Shown here piece by piece: positions 44,299 to 55,466 of a stretch of 64,000 nucleotides of DNA. Made by a program: the position numbers and the translations under genes. How positions within the stretch are numbered: position 1 is the first letter of the stretch; the number at the start of each line of letters is the position of its first letter. Source of the stretch: Cyclobacterium amurskyense. Its GTDB lineage: Bacteria > Bacteroidota > Bacteroidia > Cytophagales > Cyclobacteriaceae. The notes under the pieces are model-generated. The model made no database searches. It worked only from the letters and a program-made list of their open reading frames with translations, and was not told the origin of the DNA. The stretch is taken from the NCBI RefSeq assembly GCF_001050135.1, contig NZ_CP012040.1, forward strand, positions 434,001 through 498,000, given 5' to 3'.

Positions 44299-45387
44299 AT
44301 GAGTTTACGATTTTGCATTATAGCCTTAATATCCGTTTTTGCTTTTGCTGGATGTCAGAGCAATTCCGGATCCGATTCAGATAGCAATAAACCAAAAGCT
44401 AGAGGTACACTGGGAGAAATCATCTTGGTAATTGATTCAGCAAAATATGCTGGCCCAGTTGGAGATGCATTAAAGGATGTTTTTGAGTCCAATATTGAAG
44501 GGATTATAAGAGAGGAATCCATGTTTTACATGAGAAAAGTGGATCCTAGAAAAATGACAAGAATCCTTAAGATGGCCTCCAATATAATATTTGTCACAAC
44601 TTTTGATGACAGAAGTATTGGTAGTAGAACAATCGCAAATCAATTTACACCTGAGTCCGTAGAGAAAAGTAAATCTGACTCTTCTTTATTCATGTTGAGA
44701 AATCAAAACGAATTCGCTGTAGGACAAGAAGTTGTTTATTTATTTGGAGAAAATGAAGCTGAATTAATAGATAATTTAGAAAAGAACAAAGACCTACTTC
44801 AAAGTCTTTTTGCCAATAAAGAAAAGGAGATATTGGCCACTGCTCTTTTTAACCGTAAAAATGGAGTCGGCTCTGAAATGTCAAAAAAGAAGTTTGGTGT
44901 AACACTTAATCTTCCGGCCTCTTATCAGTTTACTAAAGAGGAAGACAACTTTTTATGGTTCAGGCAGCCTACACCAAGAGTTGACAAACCAGATATTAGC
45001 TTGTTCTTTTATCAAACAACTTATGAGGACGAGTCTCAAGTTTTCCCTGAAAATATCATAAAATTACGAGACGAAATAACCAAGCCACGTATTTTTGGAG
45101 ACCCTGCTAATACTGAATCGTATATAATCACAGAAAAGCAAATACCGCCTGCATTCAAACCCATTAAATTGGATGGACAATACGCCGTAGAGATGCGTGG
45201 TTCATGGAGAACCAATAACTTATCAATGGGAGGATCATTTCTATCTTACACGGTAGTTGATGAAGCCAAAGGCAAGATATTCTATATGGAGGGATTTGTC
45301 TATTACCCTAACGAAGCACATCGAGCTTCACTAAGAGAAATTGAGACCATTCTTCAAGCGAGTAAGTTCAAGATGGAAGCAGAATAA
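44299..45387 (+). CDS. DUF4837 lipoprotein
   Basis: A 362-aa protein with a lipoprotein signal (VFAFAGCQSN, lipid-attached Cys at residue ~19) and a Ser/Asp linker. GTLGEIILVIDSAKYAGPVG and MFYMRKVDPRKMTRIL are the family start; FGVTLNLPASYQFTKEEDNFLWFR and the end YMEGFVYYPNEAHRASLREI are conserved in DUF4837. No function is known; it is confined to Bacteroidota as far as I know. It follows the transglycosylase gene and probably sits in the outer or inner membrane facing the periplasm. Confidence 0.85.
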   Translation: MSLRFCIIALISVFAFAGCQSNSGSDSDSNKPKARGTLGEIILVIDSAKYAGPVGDALKDVFESNIEGIIREESMFYMRKVDPRKMTRILKMASNIIFVTTFDDRSIGSRTIANQFTPESVEKSKSDSSLFMLRNQNEFAVGQEVVYLFGENEAELIDNLEKNKDLLQSLFANKEKEILATALFNRKNGVGSEMSKKKFGVTLNLPASYQFTKEEDNFLWFRQPTPRVDKPDISLFFYQTTYEDESQVFPENIIKLRDEITKPRIFGDPANTESYIITEKQIPPAFKPIKLDGQYAVEMRGSWRTNNLSMGGSFLSYTVVDEAKGKIFYMEGFVYYPNEAHRASLREIETILQASKFKMEAE

Positions 45388-45422
45388 ATTTCATAAAACA
45401 GATAATTATTTTCCCCTAGGTA

Positions 45423-47687
45423 ATGAAGATAAGAAAAGAGGATGCGTTAAATTATCATGAATTTAAGAAACCAGGAAAAATAGAGGTAGTTCCTACCAAA
45501 CCACTTTCCAGTCAACTGGACTTGGCCTTGGCCTATTCTCCTGGGGTAGCTGAACCCTGTACTGCAATTCAGCACAATCCTGAAGATGTTTATAAATACA
45601 CCGCTAAAGGGAACTTAGTGGCGGTAATTTCAAATGGCACGGCTGTTTTGGGCTTAGGCAATATTGGGCCTGCTGCCTCCAAACCTGTCATGGAGGGAAA
45701 AGGTGTTCTGTTTAAAAAATTCGCAGGAATAGATGTTTTTGATTTAGAAATAGACGAGAACGATCCTGAAAGATTAATTCAAACCATTCGATCATTAGAA
45801 CCTACATTCGGAGGAATCAATCTAGAAGACATTAAAGCACCAGAATGTTTTATCATTGAAAAGAAGCTCAAGGAATTAATGAAAATTCCTGTAATGCATG
45901 ATGACCAACACGGAACGGCCATTATATCAGGGGCAGCTCTTTTGAATGCCCTGGAAATGATCCAGAAGAAAATAGAAAACATCAAATTGGTAGTTAGCGG
46001 AGCAGGAGCTGCCGCTATTTCTTGTGCGAGGTTTTATATTAGACTCGGCGTTAAATTTGAAAACGTCGTTATGTGCGACATTGATGGGGTCATCAGAAAA
46101 GACAGAGATGGATTAACAGATATTCACGGAATGTTTGCCACAGATAGGGACATCTACACCATTACTGAAGCCATGGAAGGTGCTGATGTATTTTTAGGCT
46201 TATCTGCGGGAAATATTATTAGTCAGGACCAAATAAAATCCATGGCCGCAAACCCAATAGTTTTTGCACTGGCAAACCCAACACCAGAAATTAGCTATGA
46301 GGAAGCCATGGCGGCTAGAAAAGACATCATCATGGCCACGGGACGTTCAGATTACCCCAACCAGGTGAACAATGTGATAGGCTTCCCTTATATATTCAGA
46401 GGAGCTTTAGATGTAAGAGCCACCGGGATAAATGAAGAAATGAAACTGGCTGCTGCTCTGGCTATTGCTAACTTAGCCAAAGAGCCGGTTCCAGACATAG
46501 TAAACAAGGCATATGGTGAATCTAAGCTGGCATTCGGAAAAACCTACCTGATCCCCAAACCTTTGGACCCAAGGTTGATCACAACGATTGCACCTGCTGT
46601 AGCCAAAGCGGCCATGAAGTCAGGAGTAGCCAAAACACATATAGAGGATTGGGATGCCTATGAATTAGATCTTCAGGAAAGGATAGGCATAGACCAACGA
46701 CTAATGTCACGAGTTGTGTCCCGAGCTAAAAAAGATCCAAAACGAGTAGTATTTGCTGAAGCTGATAATCCTAAAATATTAAAAGCTGCTCAGATAATGA
46801 GGGATGAGAAAATAGGAATCCCGATCTTGCTAGGCAACAAACAAAAAATAAACAAACTAATCAAGGCCAATTCCCTTGACTTAGAAGACATAATAGTCAT
46901 TGACCCGAATGAGCAAAAAGCCAAGCTAAAGCAGTACGGTCAATTGCTTTATGACAAAAGGAAGCGCAAAGGCTTAACCTTGTATGAGGCTAAGAAGCTA
47001 ATGAAAGACCGGAATTATTTCGGTGCAATGATGGTAGAACTCGGAGAAGGTGATGCACTAATTTCTGGTCTGACAAAGGATTATCCTAGAACTATACTTC
47101 CATCTCTACAGATAATAGGTGTTAAGAAAGGGGTTAATAAGGTAGCAGGGATGTACATTATGAATTCAGACAAAGGCCCGCTTTTCTTTGCTGACACCAC
47201 CGTCAATGAAGATCCTACTGCCGACGAATTGGTTGAGATTATCGGTTTAACGGCCAATGGTGTACGGTTTTTTGATATTGAACCTAAAATTGCAATTTTG
47301 TCTTACTCTAACTTTGGTTCAGCCAAAGGGAAAGTACCTTTAAAAACAGCCTTGGCCACCACTAAAGCCAAAGCTCAGTATCCTGATTTAGTTATTGAAG
47401 GTGAGATGCAAGCCAATGTGGCCTTGGATGAAGGAATACAAAAAGAAAATTATCCTTTCAGTGCATTAATTAATAATAAGGCAAACACTTTGATATTCCC
47501 TGATCTTGCCTCAGGTAATATCGCCTATAAGTTGGTGGCAGAGGTTGGAAATGCAGAAGCCATAGGCCCCATACTTCTTGGCATGAACAAATCTGTTCAT
47601 ATTTTACAACTAGGTAGTTCAATTAGGGAAATCGTCAATATGGTAGCCATAGCAGTAGTGGATGCCCAAACCATAGAATCGGAATGA
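45423..47687 (+). CDS. maeB: NADP-dependent malic enzyme with phosphotransacetylase-like domain
   Basis: A 754-aa two-domain protein. Residues ~1-425: malic enzyme, with LALAYSPGVAEPC, PVMHDDQHGTAIISGAALLN (metal/substrate) and nucleotide loop LVVSGAGAAAISCARFY. Residues ~430-754: phosphotransacetylase-like domain (KRVVFAEADNPKILKAAQIM, ANPNVALDEGIQ-like QANVALDEG). It decarboxylates malate to pyruvate; in MaeB the second domain is regulatory (acetyl-CoA response) and not an active Pta. Its stop overlaps the ruvA start as ATGA. Confidence 0.93.
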   Translation: MKIRKEDALNYHEFKKPGKIEVVPTKPLSSQLDLALAYSPGVAEPCTAIQHNPEDVYKYTAKGNLVAVISNGTAVLGLGNIGPAASKPVMEGKGVLFKKFAGIDVFDLEIDENDPERLIQTIRSLEPTFGGINLEDIKAPECFIIEKKLKELMKIPVMHDDQHGTAIISGAALLNALEMIQKKIENIKLVVSGAGAAAISCARFYIRLGVKFENVVMCDIDGVIRKDRDGLTDIHGMFATDRDIYTITEAMEGADVFLGLSAGNIISQDQIKSMAANPIVFALANPTPEISYEEAMAARKDIIMATGRSDYPNQVNNVIGFPYIFRGALDVRATGINEEMKLAAALAIANLAKEPVPDIVNKAYGESKLAFGKTYLIPKPLDPRLITTIAPAVAKAAMKSGVAKTHIEDWDAYELDLQERIGIDQRLMSRVVSRAKKDPKRVVFAEADNPKILKAAQIMRDEKIGIPILLGNKQKINKLIKANSLDLEDIIVIDPNEQKAKLKQYGQLLYDKRKRKGLTLYEAKKLMKDRNYFGAMMVELGEGDALISGLTKDYPRTILPSLQIIGVKKGVNKVAGMYIMNSDKGPLFFADTTVNEDPTADELVEIIGLTANGVRFFDIEPKIAILSYSNFGSAKGKVPLKTALATTKAKAQYPDLVIEGEMQANVALDEGIQKENYPFSALINNKANTLIFPDLASGNIAYKLVAEVGNAEAIGPILLGMNKSVHILQLGSSIREIVNMVAIAVVDAQTIESE

Positions 47688-48286
47688 TAACTTATCTGAA
47701 AGGAAAATTAGCATTTAAAGACCCTACCCATGTTATCATCGATATTCATGGAATAGGCTATGAGGTCAAAATATCCTTGAACACCTATGGAAAAATAGAG
47801 GATAAGGAAGAAATCATGCTGCATACCTTTCTTCATATTAAGGAAGACGCACACACGCTTTATGGTTTTAAGGAAGCATCAGAAAAAAAAGCATTTTTAG
47901 ACTTAATATCTATCTCAGGGGTGGGTGCAAATACTGGACTAATGATTTTGTCCAGTATGACCGTACCTGAACTTGAGCAAGCCATCAGTGAAGGAGACCA
48001 CCCTACCATACAGCGGGTAAAGGGAATCGGTGCTAAAACTGCGCAACGAATTGTACTGGAGCTTAAAGATAAAATTTTAAAGGCAGGGATTTCTTCCCCT
48101 GAGGGAAAAGGTCAGGGCTTTGTCCAAAACAGCAATAAATTAAAACAAGAGGCGTTACAAGCTTTGATTACACTAGGCTTCACCAAGGCTCAAGCTGAAA
48201 AAAATATCATGACAGTTTTGAAAAAAAGTGGCCCCGATGTTTCCTTAGAAACATTAATTAAAGCATCTTTAAAGTCATCATCATAA
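47684..48286 (+). CDS. ruvA: Holliday junction branch migration protein RuvA
   Basis: A 200-aa protein with all three domains: OB-fold N-terminus (MITYLKGKLAFKDPTHVIID, IHGIGYEVKISLNTY), two helix-hairpin-helix motifs (LISISGVGANTGLMIL and IQRVKGIGAKTAQRIVLEL), and the C-terminal domain III (LKQEALQALITLGFTKAQAEK) that contacts RuvB. The tetramer binds Holliday junctions. Overlaps maeB by 4 bp (ATGA) and is 10 bp ahead of sprA, a grouping seen in other Bacteroidota. Confidence 0.96.
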   Translation: MITYLKGKLAFKDPTHVIIDIHGIGYEVKISLNTYGKIEDKEEIMLHTFLHIKEDAHTLYGFKEASEKKAFLDLISISGVGANTGLMILSSMTVPELEQAISEGDHPTIQRVKGIGAKTAQRIVLELKDKILKAGISSPEGKGQGFVQNSNKLKQEALQALITLGFTKAQAEKNIMTVLKKSGPDVSLETLIKASLKSSS

Positions 48287-48296
48287 TTTAACAACG

Positions 48297-51200
48297 TTGG
48301 CCTTTACTTTCTCAAATATTTTTTGGAGAAAAAAGTCATTACAACACGATCACATTTCCATTTTAGGAGTGTTTTTTATAGTGTTTATGATGTCTTTATC
48401 GGGAGCCTATGCCCGACAGGCGCCGGTGACTACACCGTCGGACAGCCTTCCGAGCCTAATGGACACCTTAAATAAAAGGAGGTCACTTCCTTCCTTTTTA
48501 TTATGGGACAACTTAAACACCAAACCCCTTTATCCCTATCAAAATCCATTTTTGAGAAGAGATTCCCCTTTCCTCTTGCAACCGGAGAAAAATCAAAGGG
48601 TAGAAGTAGAAGTGGACACAGCCGTAAGTTACCGAATTTACCCTAATCAAGACTCCACCAGCCTAGATCCTGGATATTCCTTGGATTTTGAAGATTATTC
48701 TCGAATGCAGGAATACCGAATCAGGCAACAATATTGGAGAGATCGATCCCGAGGGCTAGATGGAGAAAGTGCAGTAGGAGGCCGAGGGCTAATTCCTCCT
48801 ATTACGATGAGTCCAACCTTTGATCGGCTCTTTGGTGGTAGTGAAATCACAATTGTACCAACTGGTAATGTGAACCTGGATTTTGGAGGGATTTTCAGAA
48901 GAATCGATAATCCTTCGATCCCTATCCGCCAACAAAAGACAGGGAATTTCAACTTCAACCAGCAAATCCAAATGAGTGTCAATGGAATGTTGGGGCAGAA
49001 AGTACGTATAGGCGCCAATTTCGATAGCAATAATTCATTTGATTTTGAGAACCAGCTAAAGGTTGAATATGCTGGTTTTGAAGAGGACATCTTGAAATCT
49101 ATAGAAATAGGCAATGTGAGCATGCCTGTACAAAACAGTTTAATTCAAGGTGCACAAAACCTTTTTGGAGTGAAAACCCAAATGCAATTTGGAAAACTCT
49201 TTATGACTACTGTCGCCTCTACCCAACGTGGTAGAAGAGATGAGATCATTATTGAAGGAGGGAACCAAGGCCGCCCTTTTGAAGTGAGGGCTTCAGCTTA
49301 TGATGACAACAGGCACTTTTTCCTAGGACATTTCTTCAGAAACAATTATGAAAATTGGTTGAGAGGGCTACCACAAGTATTAAGTGGTGTTCAAATTACC
49401 CGATTGGAGGTTTATATCATGAATAGAGCCAACAATACGGAAACCCTCCGGAATTTTGCTGCTTTCATGGATTTGGGAGAAGGCCAAACGATTTATAACC
49501 CTAGTAACCCAAGCATAGGGACAGGAAATCCACAGGCTCCTGCCACCAATACCGCTAATGATTTATTCAACAACCTAAAAAGCAATCCTTCCTATAGGAA
49601 TTTCGAAACTGCTGCCACAGCGATAAGCAATGACCTGGGCTTGGAAAGAGGGCTAGAATTCGAGCAAATAAACGGGGCTAGGAAATTGTCTGAAAATGAA
49701 TACACCTTCGACCGACAATTGGGGTATTTTAGTCTCTCTAGAAAACTTCAAAACGATGAAGTAATTGCTGTCTCTTATGAATACACCTACAATGGGCAAA
49801 GTTTCAAAGTCGGTGAGCTTTCTGAAGATTATCAAAATAGGTCTGAAGACAATGTGATCTTCCTGAAAATGCTACGTCCGGCTAGGATCAATACCAAGAT
49901 TCCTACTTGGGACCTGATGATGAAAAACATTTACAATTTAAATGCCAACCAAATTCAAAAGGATGGATTTCAATTACAAATCATTTATAGAGATGACCGT
50001 ACGGGATTGGATAACCCAAGTCTACTGGAAGGAACGAATGTCAAAGACATTCCTTTAATCCGGCTTTTAAAACTAGACAATCTAAATCCCCAAAACGACC
50101 CTCAGCCAGATGGTAATTTTGATTATGTAAATGGATTGACAATCAAACCTGAACAAGGCCTGATCATTTTCCCTGTCGTTGAGCCCTTTGGTAAAACCCT
50201 GGAGAATTATTTCACACCTGCTGAAGTAAACCTAAGTGACAAATATGTTTATGACACTTTGTACAGAACCACTCAAGCAGATGCTGAACTGGTCACTCTA
50301 CTAAACAAATACTACCTAAAAGGTAGCTTTACTTCAGGTTCTGCTTCTGAAATTATGCTTCCCGGCCTAAATATCAGTGAAGGCTCAGTAATTATAACCG
50401 CTGGAAACATTCCACTTACAGAAGGGGTAGATTATACGGTAGATTACAATATTGGCAGGGTAGTCATTATCAATGAAGGAATTCTTCAATCTGGAAAAAA
50501 GATCAGTGTAAGTTTTGAAAAGGCTGATTTGGTTTCTTTTCAGACTAGAAGTTTACTAGGCACCCGACTGGACTATATGGTCAATGAGAATTTCAATATT
50601 GGCGGTACTTTTCTTTACTTAAATGAACGGCCTAATATCTCCAGAATAGCTACGGGGAATGAAACCTTAAGAAACAGTCTCTGGGGTTTGGATGTCAATT
50701 ACAATGACGAATCCTTGTTCCTTACCAAACTGGCCGATGCGCTACCTTTTACTGAAACCAAAGAGAAATCTTTAATTCAGTTTAGTGGGGAGTTTGCGCA
50801 TTTGATTCCTGGAACCTCTAATCAGGTAGACGGAGAAGGAGCTTCTTATATCGATGACTTTGAAACAGCAATAATCCCCTTTAATCTGGGATCAAGTCCC
50901 CAAAACTGGAAACTTTCTTCCACCCCTGCTACCCCTGACAATAAATTTGATCTAAGCCAACTAACAGAAGACAGGCTGGGCAACGCCTATAAAAGGGCTC
51001 GTTTATCTTGGTATACAGTGGACAATGTGTTTTATAGATCTTCAGGAACAGGTGTCCCTTCAAATATAACCACTGAAGACAGAAGAAACCATTACGTAAG
51101 AAGGGTACTCCCTCAAGAGATTTTCCAAGGAAGGTACCGCGATTATATGGTTACCAATGAACCATTGTTTGATTTGGCCTATTTCCCACACGAAAGGGGG

Positions 51201-54200
51201 ATGTATAATTTTAATACCAACCTGAATAGTGCAGGTTTACTCAATAATCCCAGGGAAAATTACGGTGGAATTACCAGAGCCATTACTTCTGAAGTAGATT
51301 TTGACAGGACAAATATTGAATACATAGAGTTCTGGATGATGGATCCCTTCATTACGGGAGAAAATGGTAGGGTATTGGACGGTGTCTTTAATGAAAACAA
51401 TACTACTGGAGGAAAATTGGTTTTCAACCTTGGTGAAGTTTCAGAGGACGTTATTGTAGATGGAAGGCATGCCTTTGAGAATGGGCTGCCAGCAGATGGA
51501 TCAGAAAACAATACTTCAAGTAATGAGTGGGGCAAAGTTACAAGCCAGCAGTTTTTAACTCCTGCATTTGACAATTCTCCAGAAGCCAGAGAGCACCAGG
51601 ATGTAGGGCTTAATGGACTCAGCAGTGAACAAGAAGTAGAATTCTATGGAGCCAGGTTCATTGACAGGCTTAATCTAAACCCTCAAGCCCGTCAGCAGAT
51701 CTTGAATGACCCTGCTGCTGATGATTTTCAATATTACTTAGACCCAGAGTTTGACAACAACAATGTAAAGATTCTAGAGCGTTACAAAAATTTCAATGGT
51801 CTGGAAGGCAACACACCTATCACTGCCAATAGTAATCTGGCTTATACTCCCTCAGGCTCTAATATTCCTGACAATGAAGACCTCAACAACGACAACACCA
51901 TCAATGAAGTAGAGAGTTATTATGAATATGAAATAGACCTGCGTCCATCAGGTCTTGAGGTAGGTGAAAACAATATTGTGGATAGAGTATCGACAGTAGA
52001 AAATGGAGAAGAGGTAAATTGGTACTTGTTCAGAATCCCTGTACGCCAACCAGATGCCGCATATGGCAATATTTCAGGCTTTAAATCCATTCGATTCATC
52101 AGAACCTACCTTACAGATTTCCAGCAGCCTGTAGTGCTAAGAATGGCGCAATTCCGATTGGTAGGCAGTCAATGGAGGACCTTTCAAGAGTCTTTATTTG
52201 AAAAAGGTTTTTCTGAGATACCTGAGCCAGACAATTCTAACTTAACGGTGGGTGTGGTCAATATTGAAGAAAATGGACAAGGCAGTGAGAATCAAAGCCC
52301 TTATGTATTGCCTCCAGGAATCAACCGAGACCGAGACAACACCTCCACGGTAGAAAGACAACTCAATGAACAAGCATTACGCCTATGTGTGGACAACCTT
52401 CAGAGCAGAGATTCAAGGGCGGTATTTAAAAATGTCAATCAAGACCTTGTCCAATATGGAAGGTTAAAAATGTTTTTACATGCCGATAGTCAAGATGCTC
52501 AAGACGGTGAATTGTCTGCCTTCTTGAGAATGGGTACCGATTACACGGACAACTATTATGAAATTGAAGTACCTCTTACAATAACACCTACAGGAACCCG
52601 AGATCCTCGTCAAATCTGGCCTTTGGAAAATGAAATAGACATTGCTCTGGATGAAATAGTAGGCGTAAAAGCAGAAAGAGACAATAATCAACAACCTCAA
52701 AACCTCCCCTACTCCATCATGGTGAGGCAATATAAAGTTACGGTTGTCGGTAGGCCTGAATTAAGTTTCATCCAAGGAATGATGATCGGTGTTCGAAATC
52801 CTGGAATAGGTGGAGCAAGTAAATCCGTTTGTATATGGGCAAACGAATTAAGAGCTACAGATTTCAACAAATCTTCTGGTTGGGCCGCCAATGCACGTCT
52901 TAATGCTCAAATTGCAGATGTTGCAACCATTTCAACTTCTATTAGGCACAATACTTTTGGTTTTGGAGGTTTAGAAACCCGCCTTTCCGAAAGAGCAAGG
53001 GAATCCACCACTCAATATGACATTTCAGCCAATGTCAATGTGGATAAAATTTTACCAAAAGGGCTGGGAATAAGCATCCCTTTATATGCAAGTGTAGAAA
53101 ATTCCTCTACCAAACCGGAGTTTGACCCACTTAACCCGGATGTACCTTTTGAAATTGCTCTTCAGAAATTCAAAACGGATACTGAGAAACAAGAATACCA
53201 GAATCTGGTAATGGACCAATCCAAAAGGAGAAATTTCAGTTTAAACAACGTTAGAAAAATAAAAGATCCAGAAAAAGAGACCAATAGAATTTATGCTTTA
53301 GAAAACTTATCCTTTTCTTATGCCTATGGATCTGTAACCCAAAGCAATATTCAGCTGGAAAGTTACAATTATGAAACCACCCGTGGTAGTGTTGCCTACA
53401 ATTATCAGCCAGACCCACTCAGTGTCACACCATTCAAAAACTGGGGTGTTTTTAATAGCAGCTACTTGCAACTGTTTAAAGACTTTAACTTGAACTTTGC
53501 CCCAAGTCTCATTTCAGCCAGATTGGATGTAGACAGGCGTTTTATGCGAACACAAAATAGAAATGATCAACTGAGCACTGCAGGAGTTGATCCACTATTC
53601 CAAAAAAGCTTCTATATGAATCGCTTCTACAGTCTCAATTGGGACTTGACTGAAAACCTCTCCTTTGATCTAAACTCTAGTGTCAATGCAGTAGTAGATG
53701 AACCTGAGGGAGACTTGGATACTGAAGCGAAATTAGATTCATTGAGAAATAACATTAAGCGACTAGGTAGAACAACCAATTACAACCAACAGGCTGTTGT
53801 CAATTATAAGCTTCCTTTAGACAAGATCCCACTTACAGATTGGATAAGTGCTGACCTGAGGTATGAGGCTACTTATACCTGGATGACAGGCGCCATTGGC
53901 CAAAGGGATACTCTGGGTAATGTTATTCAAAACTCTAGAAACAGGTCCGTCACTGGAAAGCTGGATATGGTTCAATTGTACAACAAGAACAAAAGGCTCA
54001 ATGCATTGAATGCCCCCAAGCGACCAAGCATTCCAGGAAGACCTGCAGCGAATGCCCCGGATGATGAAGAGAAGGAAAAAGAGTTTTCTACCGATGGTTT
54101 CGGAGCAAACATCTTAAGGTTCATGATGATGTTAAAGGACGTAAACTTCTCCTATGCAATAACACAGGGGACATTCCTACCTGGTTACTTACCGAATACA

Positions 54201-55463
54201 GGCCTTTTCGGAATGGACAGGAGTTTTATGAATCCTGGGCTAGGTTTTGTATTAGGGGATCAAAATAGCAATATTAGGTATGATTTGGCCAACAGAGGTG
54301 CTTTAGCAGCTAGCGCTTCATTGACTCAAGCATTCCGACAAAATGAATCCCGAAACATCAAACTATCCAGTTTAATAGAACCCATTAAGGACTTTAAAAT
54401 CACGCTTGAGTTTAGAAAAAGGGAAAACGGCGATTACAGCGAAATCTATAGGAGAAATGGCCCCGGCGAGAATGATTTTGCTTCCATCAACCCTAACAGA
54501 ATTGGCAGCTATGAGATAAGTTATAATGTGCTTAAAACTGTTTTTAACAAGCAGGATAGTGAGAACAATTCCCCATTATTTTCAGACTTTGAAAAATACA
54601 GGACCCTCATACAAAGCAGACTTGAAACTGAAAATCCAGGAGGAAGCTATAATATCAATGGACAAGATGTATTAATCCCTGCATTTCTTGCTGCCTATTC
54701 AGGAAAGACTGCAACTGCAATTGAATTGAATCCATTCCCGAGAATGCCGCTACCTAACTGGAGGGTGGAATACCGGGGATTGGCAAGGCTACCAGCATTG
54801 AACGAATACTTTTCATCGATAAATTTGACTCATAATTACACCTCAACATATTCAGTAAGTAATTTCTCGAATGCGCTAATCTATCAGGAAGGACTGGAAT
54901 TGTACAACACATTACAGCAACTCCCTATGGCTAGCATGACAGATGAGTTTGGTGCCTATATTCCCATAATGATACTCAATCAAGTGGTGATTTCAGAAAG
55001 GTTTGCCCCCCTGATAGGTGTAGATCTACTTACCAAAGACAGAATGAACATCAGCTTTGAGTACAACACAGAAAGAAATATAGGACTGAACTTTTCAAAT
55101 GCTCAGGTGACGGAGCAAAGTAGCCAGGATTTCCGATTTGACCTAGGATATACCAAAGCGGGTGTAAAAGTTCCTTTCAAGATTCAAGGAAGGCAAGAAG
55201 TGCTTAGCAATGACCTTACTATTCGAATGTCAACAAGAATTGTAGATACAAATACGATCCAAAGGAAGATTGAAGGAGAGAACACACTTACCAACGGTAA
55301 TTTAAACATTCAAATTAGGCCTAGTGTAGGATATGTGGTTAACCAAAAACTTAATATTCAATTCTATTTTGACAGAACTATTAACGATCCAAAGGTTTCC
55401 ACTGCCTACAGAAGAAGTTCCACTTCATTTGGTGGACAATTAACCTTTAATTTAAGTCAATAA
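48297..55463 (+). CDS. sprA: Cell surface protein SprA, T9SS translocon
   Basis: A 2388-aa protein, the size of Flavobacterium SprA. It begins at a TTG (48297); the next ATG would cut the hydrophobic part of the signal sequence (ISILGVFFIVFMMSLSGAYA). SprA-type blocks include MSPTFDRLFGGSEITIVPTG, VNGMLGQKVRIGANFDSNN and QVDGEGASYIDDFETAIIPF, and the C-terminal part is a long set of beta-strands of the 36-stranded outer-membrane barrel. It is the channel through which T9SS cargo crosses the outer membrane, and is needed for gliding. In this window it would serve the 1454-aa CTD protein. Intact; no frameshift. Confidence 0.95.
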   Translation: MAFTFSNIFWRKKSLQHDHISILGVFFIVFMMSLSGAYARQAPVTTPSDSLPSLMDTLNKRRSLPSFLLWDNLNTKPLYPYQNPFLRRDSPFLLQPEKNQRVEVEVDTAVSYRIYPNQDSTSLDPGYSLDFEDYSRMQEYRIRQQYWRDRSRGLDGESAVGGRGLIPPITMSPTFDRLFGGSEITIVPTGNVNLDFGGIFRRIDNPSIPIRQQKTGNFNFNQQIQMSVNGMLGQKVRIGANFDSNNSFDFENQLKVEYAGFEEDILKSIEIGNVSMPVQNSLIQGAQNLFGVKTQMQFGKLFMTTVASTQRGRRDEIIIEGGNQGRPFEVRASAYDDNRHFFLGHFFRNNYENWLRGLPQVLSGVQITRLEVYIMNRANNTETLRNFAAFMDLGEGQTIYNPSNPSIGTGNPQAPATNTANDLFNNLKSNPSYRNFETAATAISNDLGLERGLEFEQINGARKLSENEYTFDRQLGYFSLSRKLQNDEVIAVSYEYTYNGQSFKVGELSEDYQNRSEDNVIFLKMLRPARINTKIPTWDLMMKNIYNLNANQIQKDGFQLQIIYRDDRTGLDNPSLLEGTNVKDIPLIRLLKLDNLNPQNDPQPDGNFDYVNGLTIKPEQGLIIFPVVEPFGKTLENYFTPAEVNLSDKYVYDTLYRTTQADAELVTLLNKYYLKGSFTSGSASEIMLPGLNISEGSVIITAGNIPLTEGVDYTVDYNIGRVVIINEGILQSGKKISVSFEKADLVSFQTRSLLGTRLDYMVNENFNIGGTFLYLNERPNISRIATGNETLRNSLWGLDVNYNDESLFLTKLADALPFTETKEKSLIQFSGEFAHLIPGTSNQVDGEGASYIDDFETAIIPFNLGSSPQNWKLSSTPATPDNKFDLSQLTEDRLGNAYKRARLSWYTVDNVFYRSSGTGVPSNITTEDRRNHYVRRVLPQEIFQGRYRDYMVTNEPLFDLAYFPHERGMYNFNTNLNSAGLLNNPRENYGGITRAITSEVDFDRTNIEYIEFWMMDPFITGENGRVLDGVFNENNTTGGKLVFNLGEVSEDVIVDGRHAFENGLPADGSENNTSSNEWGKVTSQQFLTPAFDNSPEAREHQDVGLNGLSSEQEVEFYGARFIDRLNLNPQARQQILNDPAADDFQYYLDPEFDNNNVKILERYKNFNGLEGNTPITANSNLAYTPSGSNIPDNEDLNNDNTINEVESYYEYEIDLRPSGLEVGENNIVDRVSTVENGEEVNWYLFRIPVRQPDAAYGNISGFKSIRFIRTYLTDFQQPVVLRMAQFRLVGSQWRTFQESLFEKGFSEIPEPDNSNLTVGVVNIEENGQGSENQSPYVLPPGINRDRDNTSTVERQLNEQALRLCVDNLQSRDSRAVFKNVNQDLVQYGRLKMFLHADSQDAQDGELSAFLRMGTDYTDNYYEIEVPLTITPTGTRDPRQIWPLENEIDIALDEIVGVKAERDNNQQPQNLPYSIMVRQYKVTVVGRPELSFIQGMMIGVRNPGIGGASKSVCIWANELRATDFNKSSGWAANARLNAQIADVATISTSIRHNTFGFGGLETRLSERARESTTQYDISANVNVDKILPKGLGISIPLYASVENSSTKPEFDPLNPDVPFEIALQKFKTDTEKQEYQNLVMDQSKRRNFSLNNVRKIKDPEKETNRIYALENLSFSYAYGSVTQSNIQLESYNYETTRGSVAYNYQPDPLSVTPFKNWGVFNSSYLQLFKDFNLNFAPSLISARLDVDRRFMRTQNRNDQLSTAGVDPLFQKSFYMNRFYSLNWDLTENLSFDLNSSVNAVVDEPEGDLDTEAKLDSLRNNIKRLGRTTNYNQQAVVNYKLPLDKIPLTDWISADLRYEATYTWMTGAIGQRDTLGNVIQNSRNRSVTGKLDMVQLYNKNKRLNALNAPKRPSIPGRPAANAPDDEEKEKEFSTDGFGANILRFMMMLKDVNFSYAITQGTFLPGYLPNTGLFGMDRSFMNPGLGFVLGDQNSNIRYDLANRGALAASASLTQAFRQNESRNIKLSSLIEPIKDFKITLEFRKRENGDYSEIYRRNGPGENDFASINPNRIGSYEISYNVLKTVFNKQDSENNSPLFSDFEKYRTLIQSRLETENPGGSYNINGQDVLIPAFLAAYSGKTATAIELNPFPRMPLPNWRVEYRGLARLPALNEYFSSINLTHNYTSTYSVSNFSNALIYQEGLELYNTLQQLPMASMTDEFGAYIPIMILNQVVISERFAPLIGVDLLTKDRMNISFEYNTERNIGLNFSNAQVTEQSSQDFRFDLGYTKAGVKVPFKIQGRQEVLSNDLTIRMSTRIVDTNTIQRKIEGENTLTNGNLNIQIRPSVGYVVNQKLNIQFYFDRTINDPKVSTAYRRSSTSFGGQLTFNLSQ

Positions 55464-55466
55464 TTT

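Noticed and set aside
48695..49123. 142-codon minus-strand open frame
   Set aside because: Antisense shadow of sprA; high Ser/Pro/Leu composition without a start signal.
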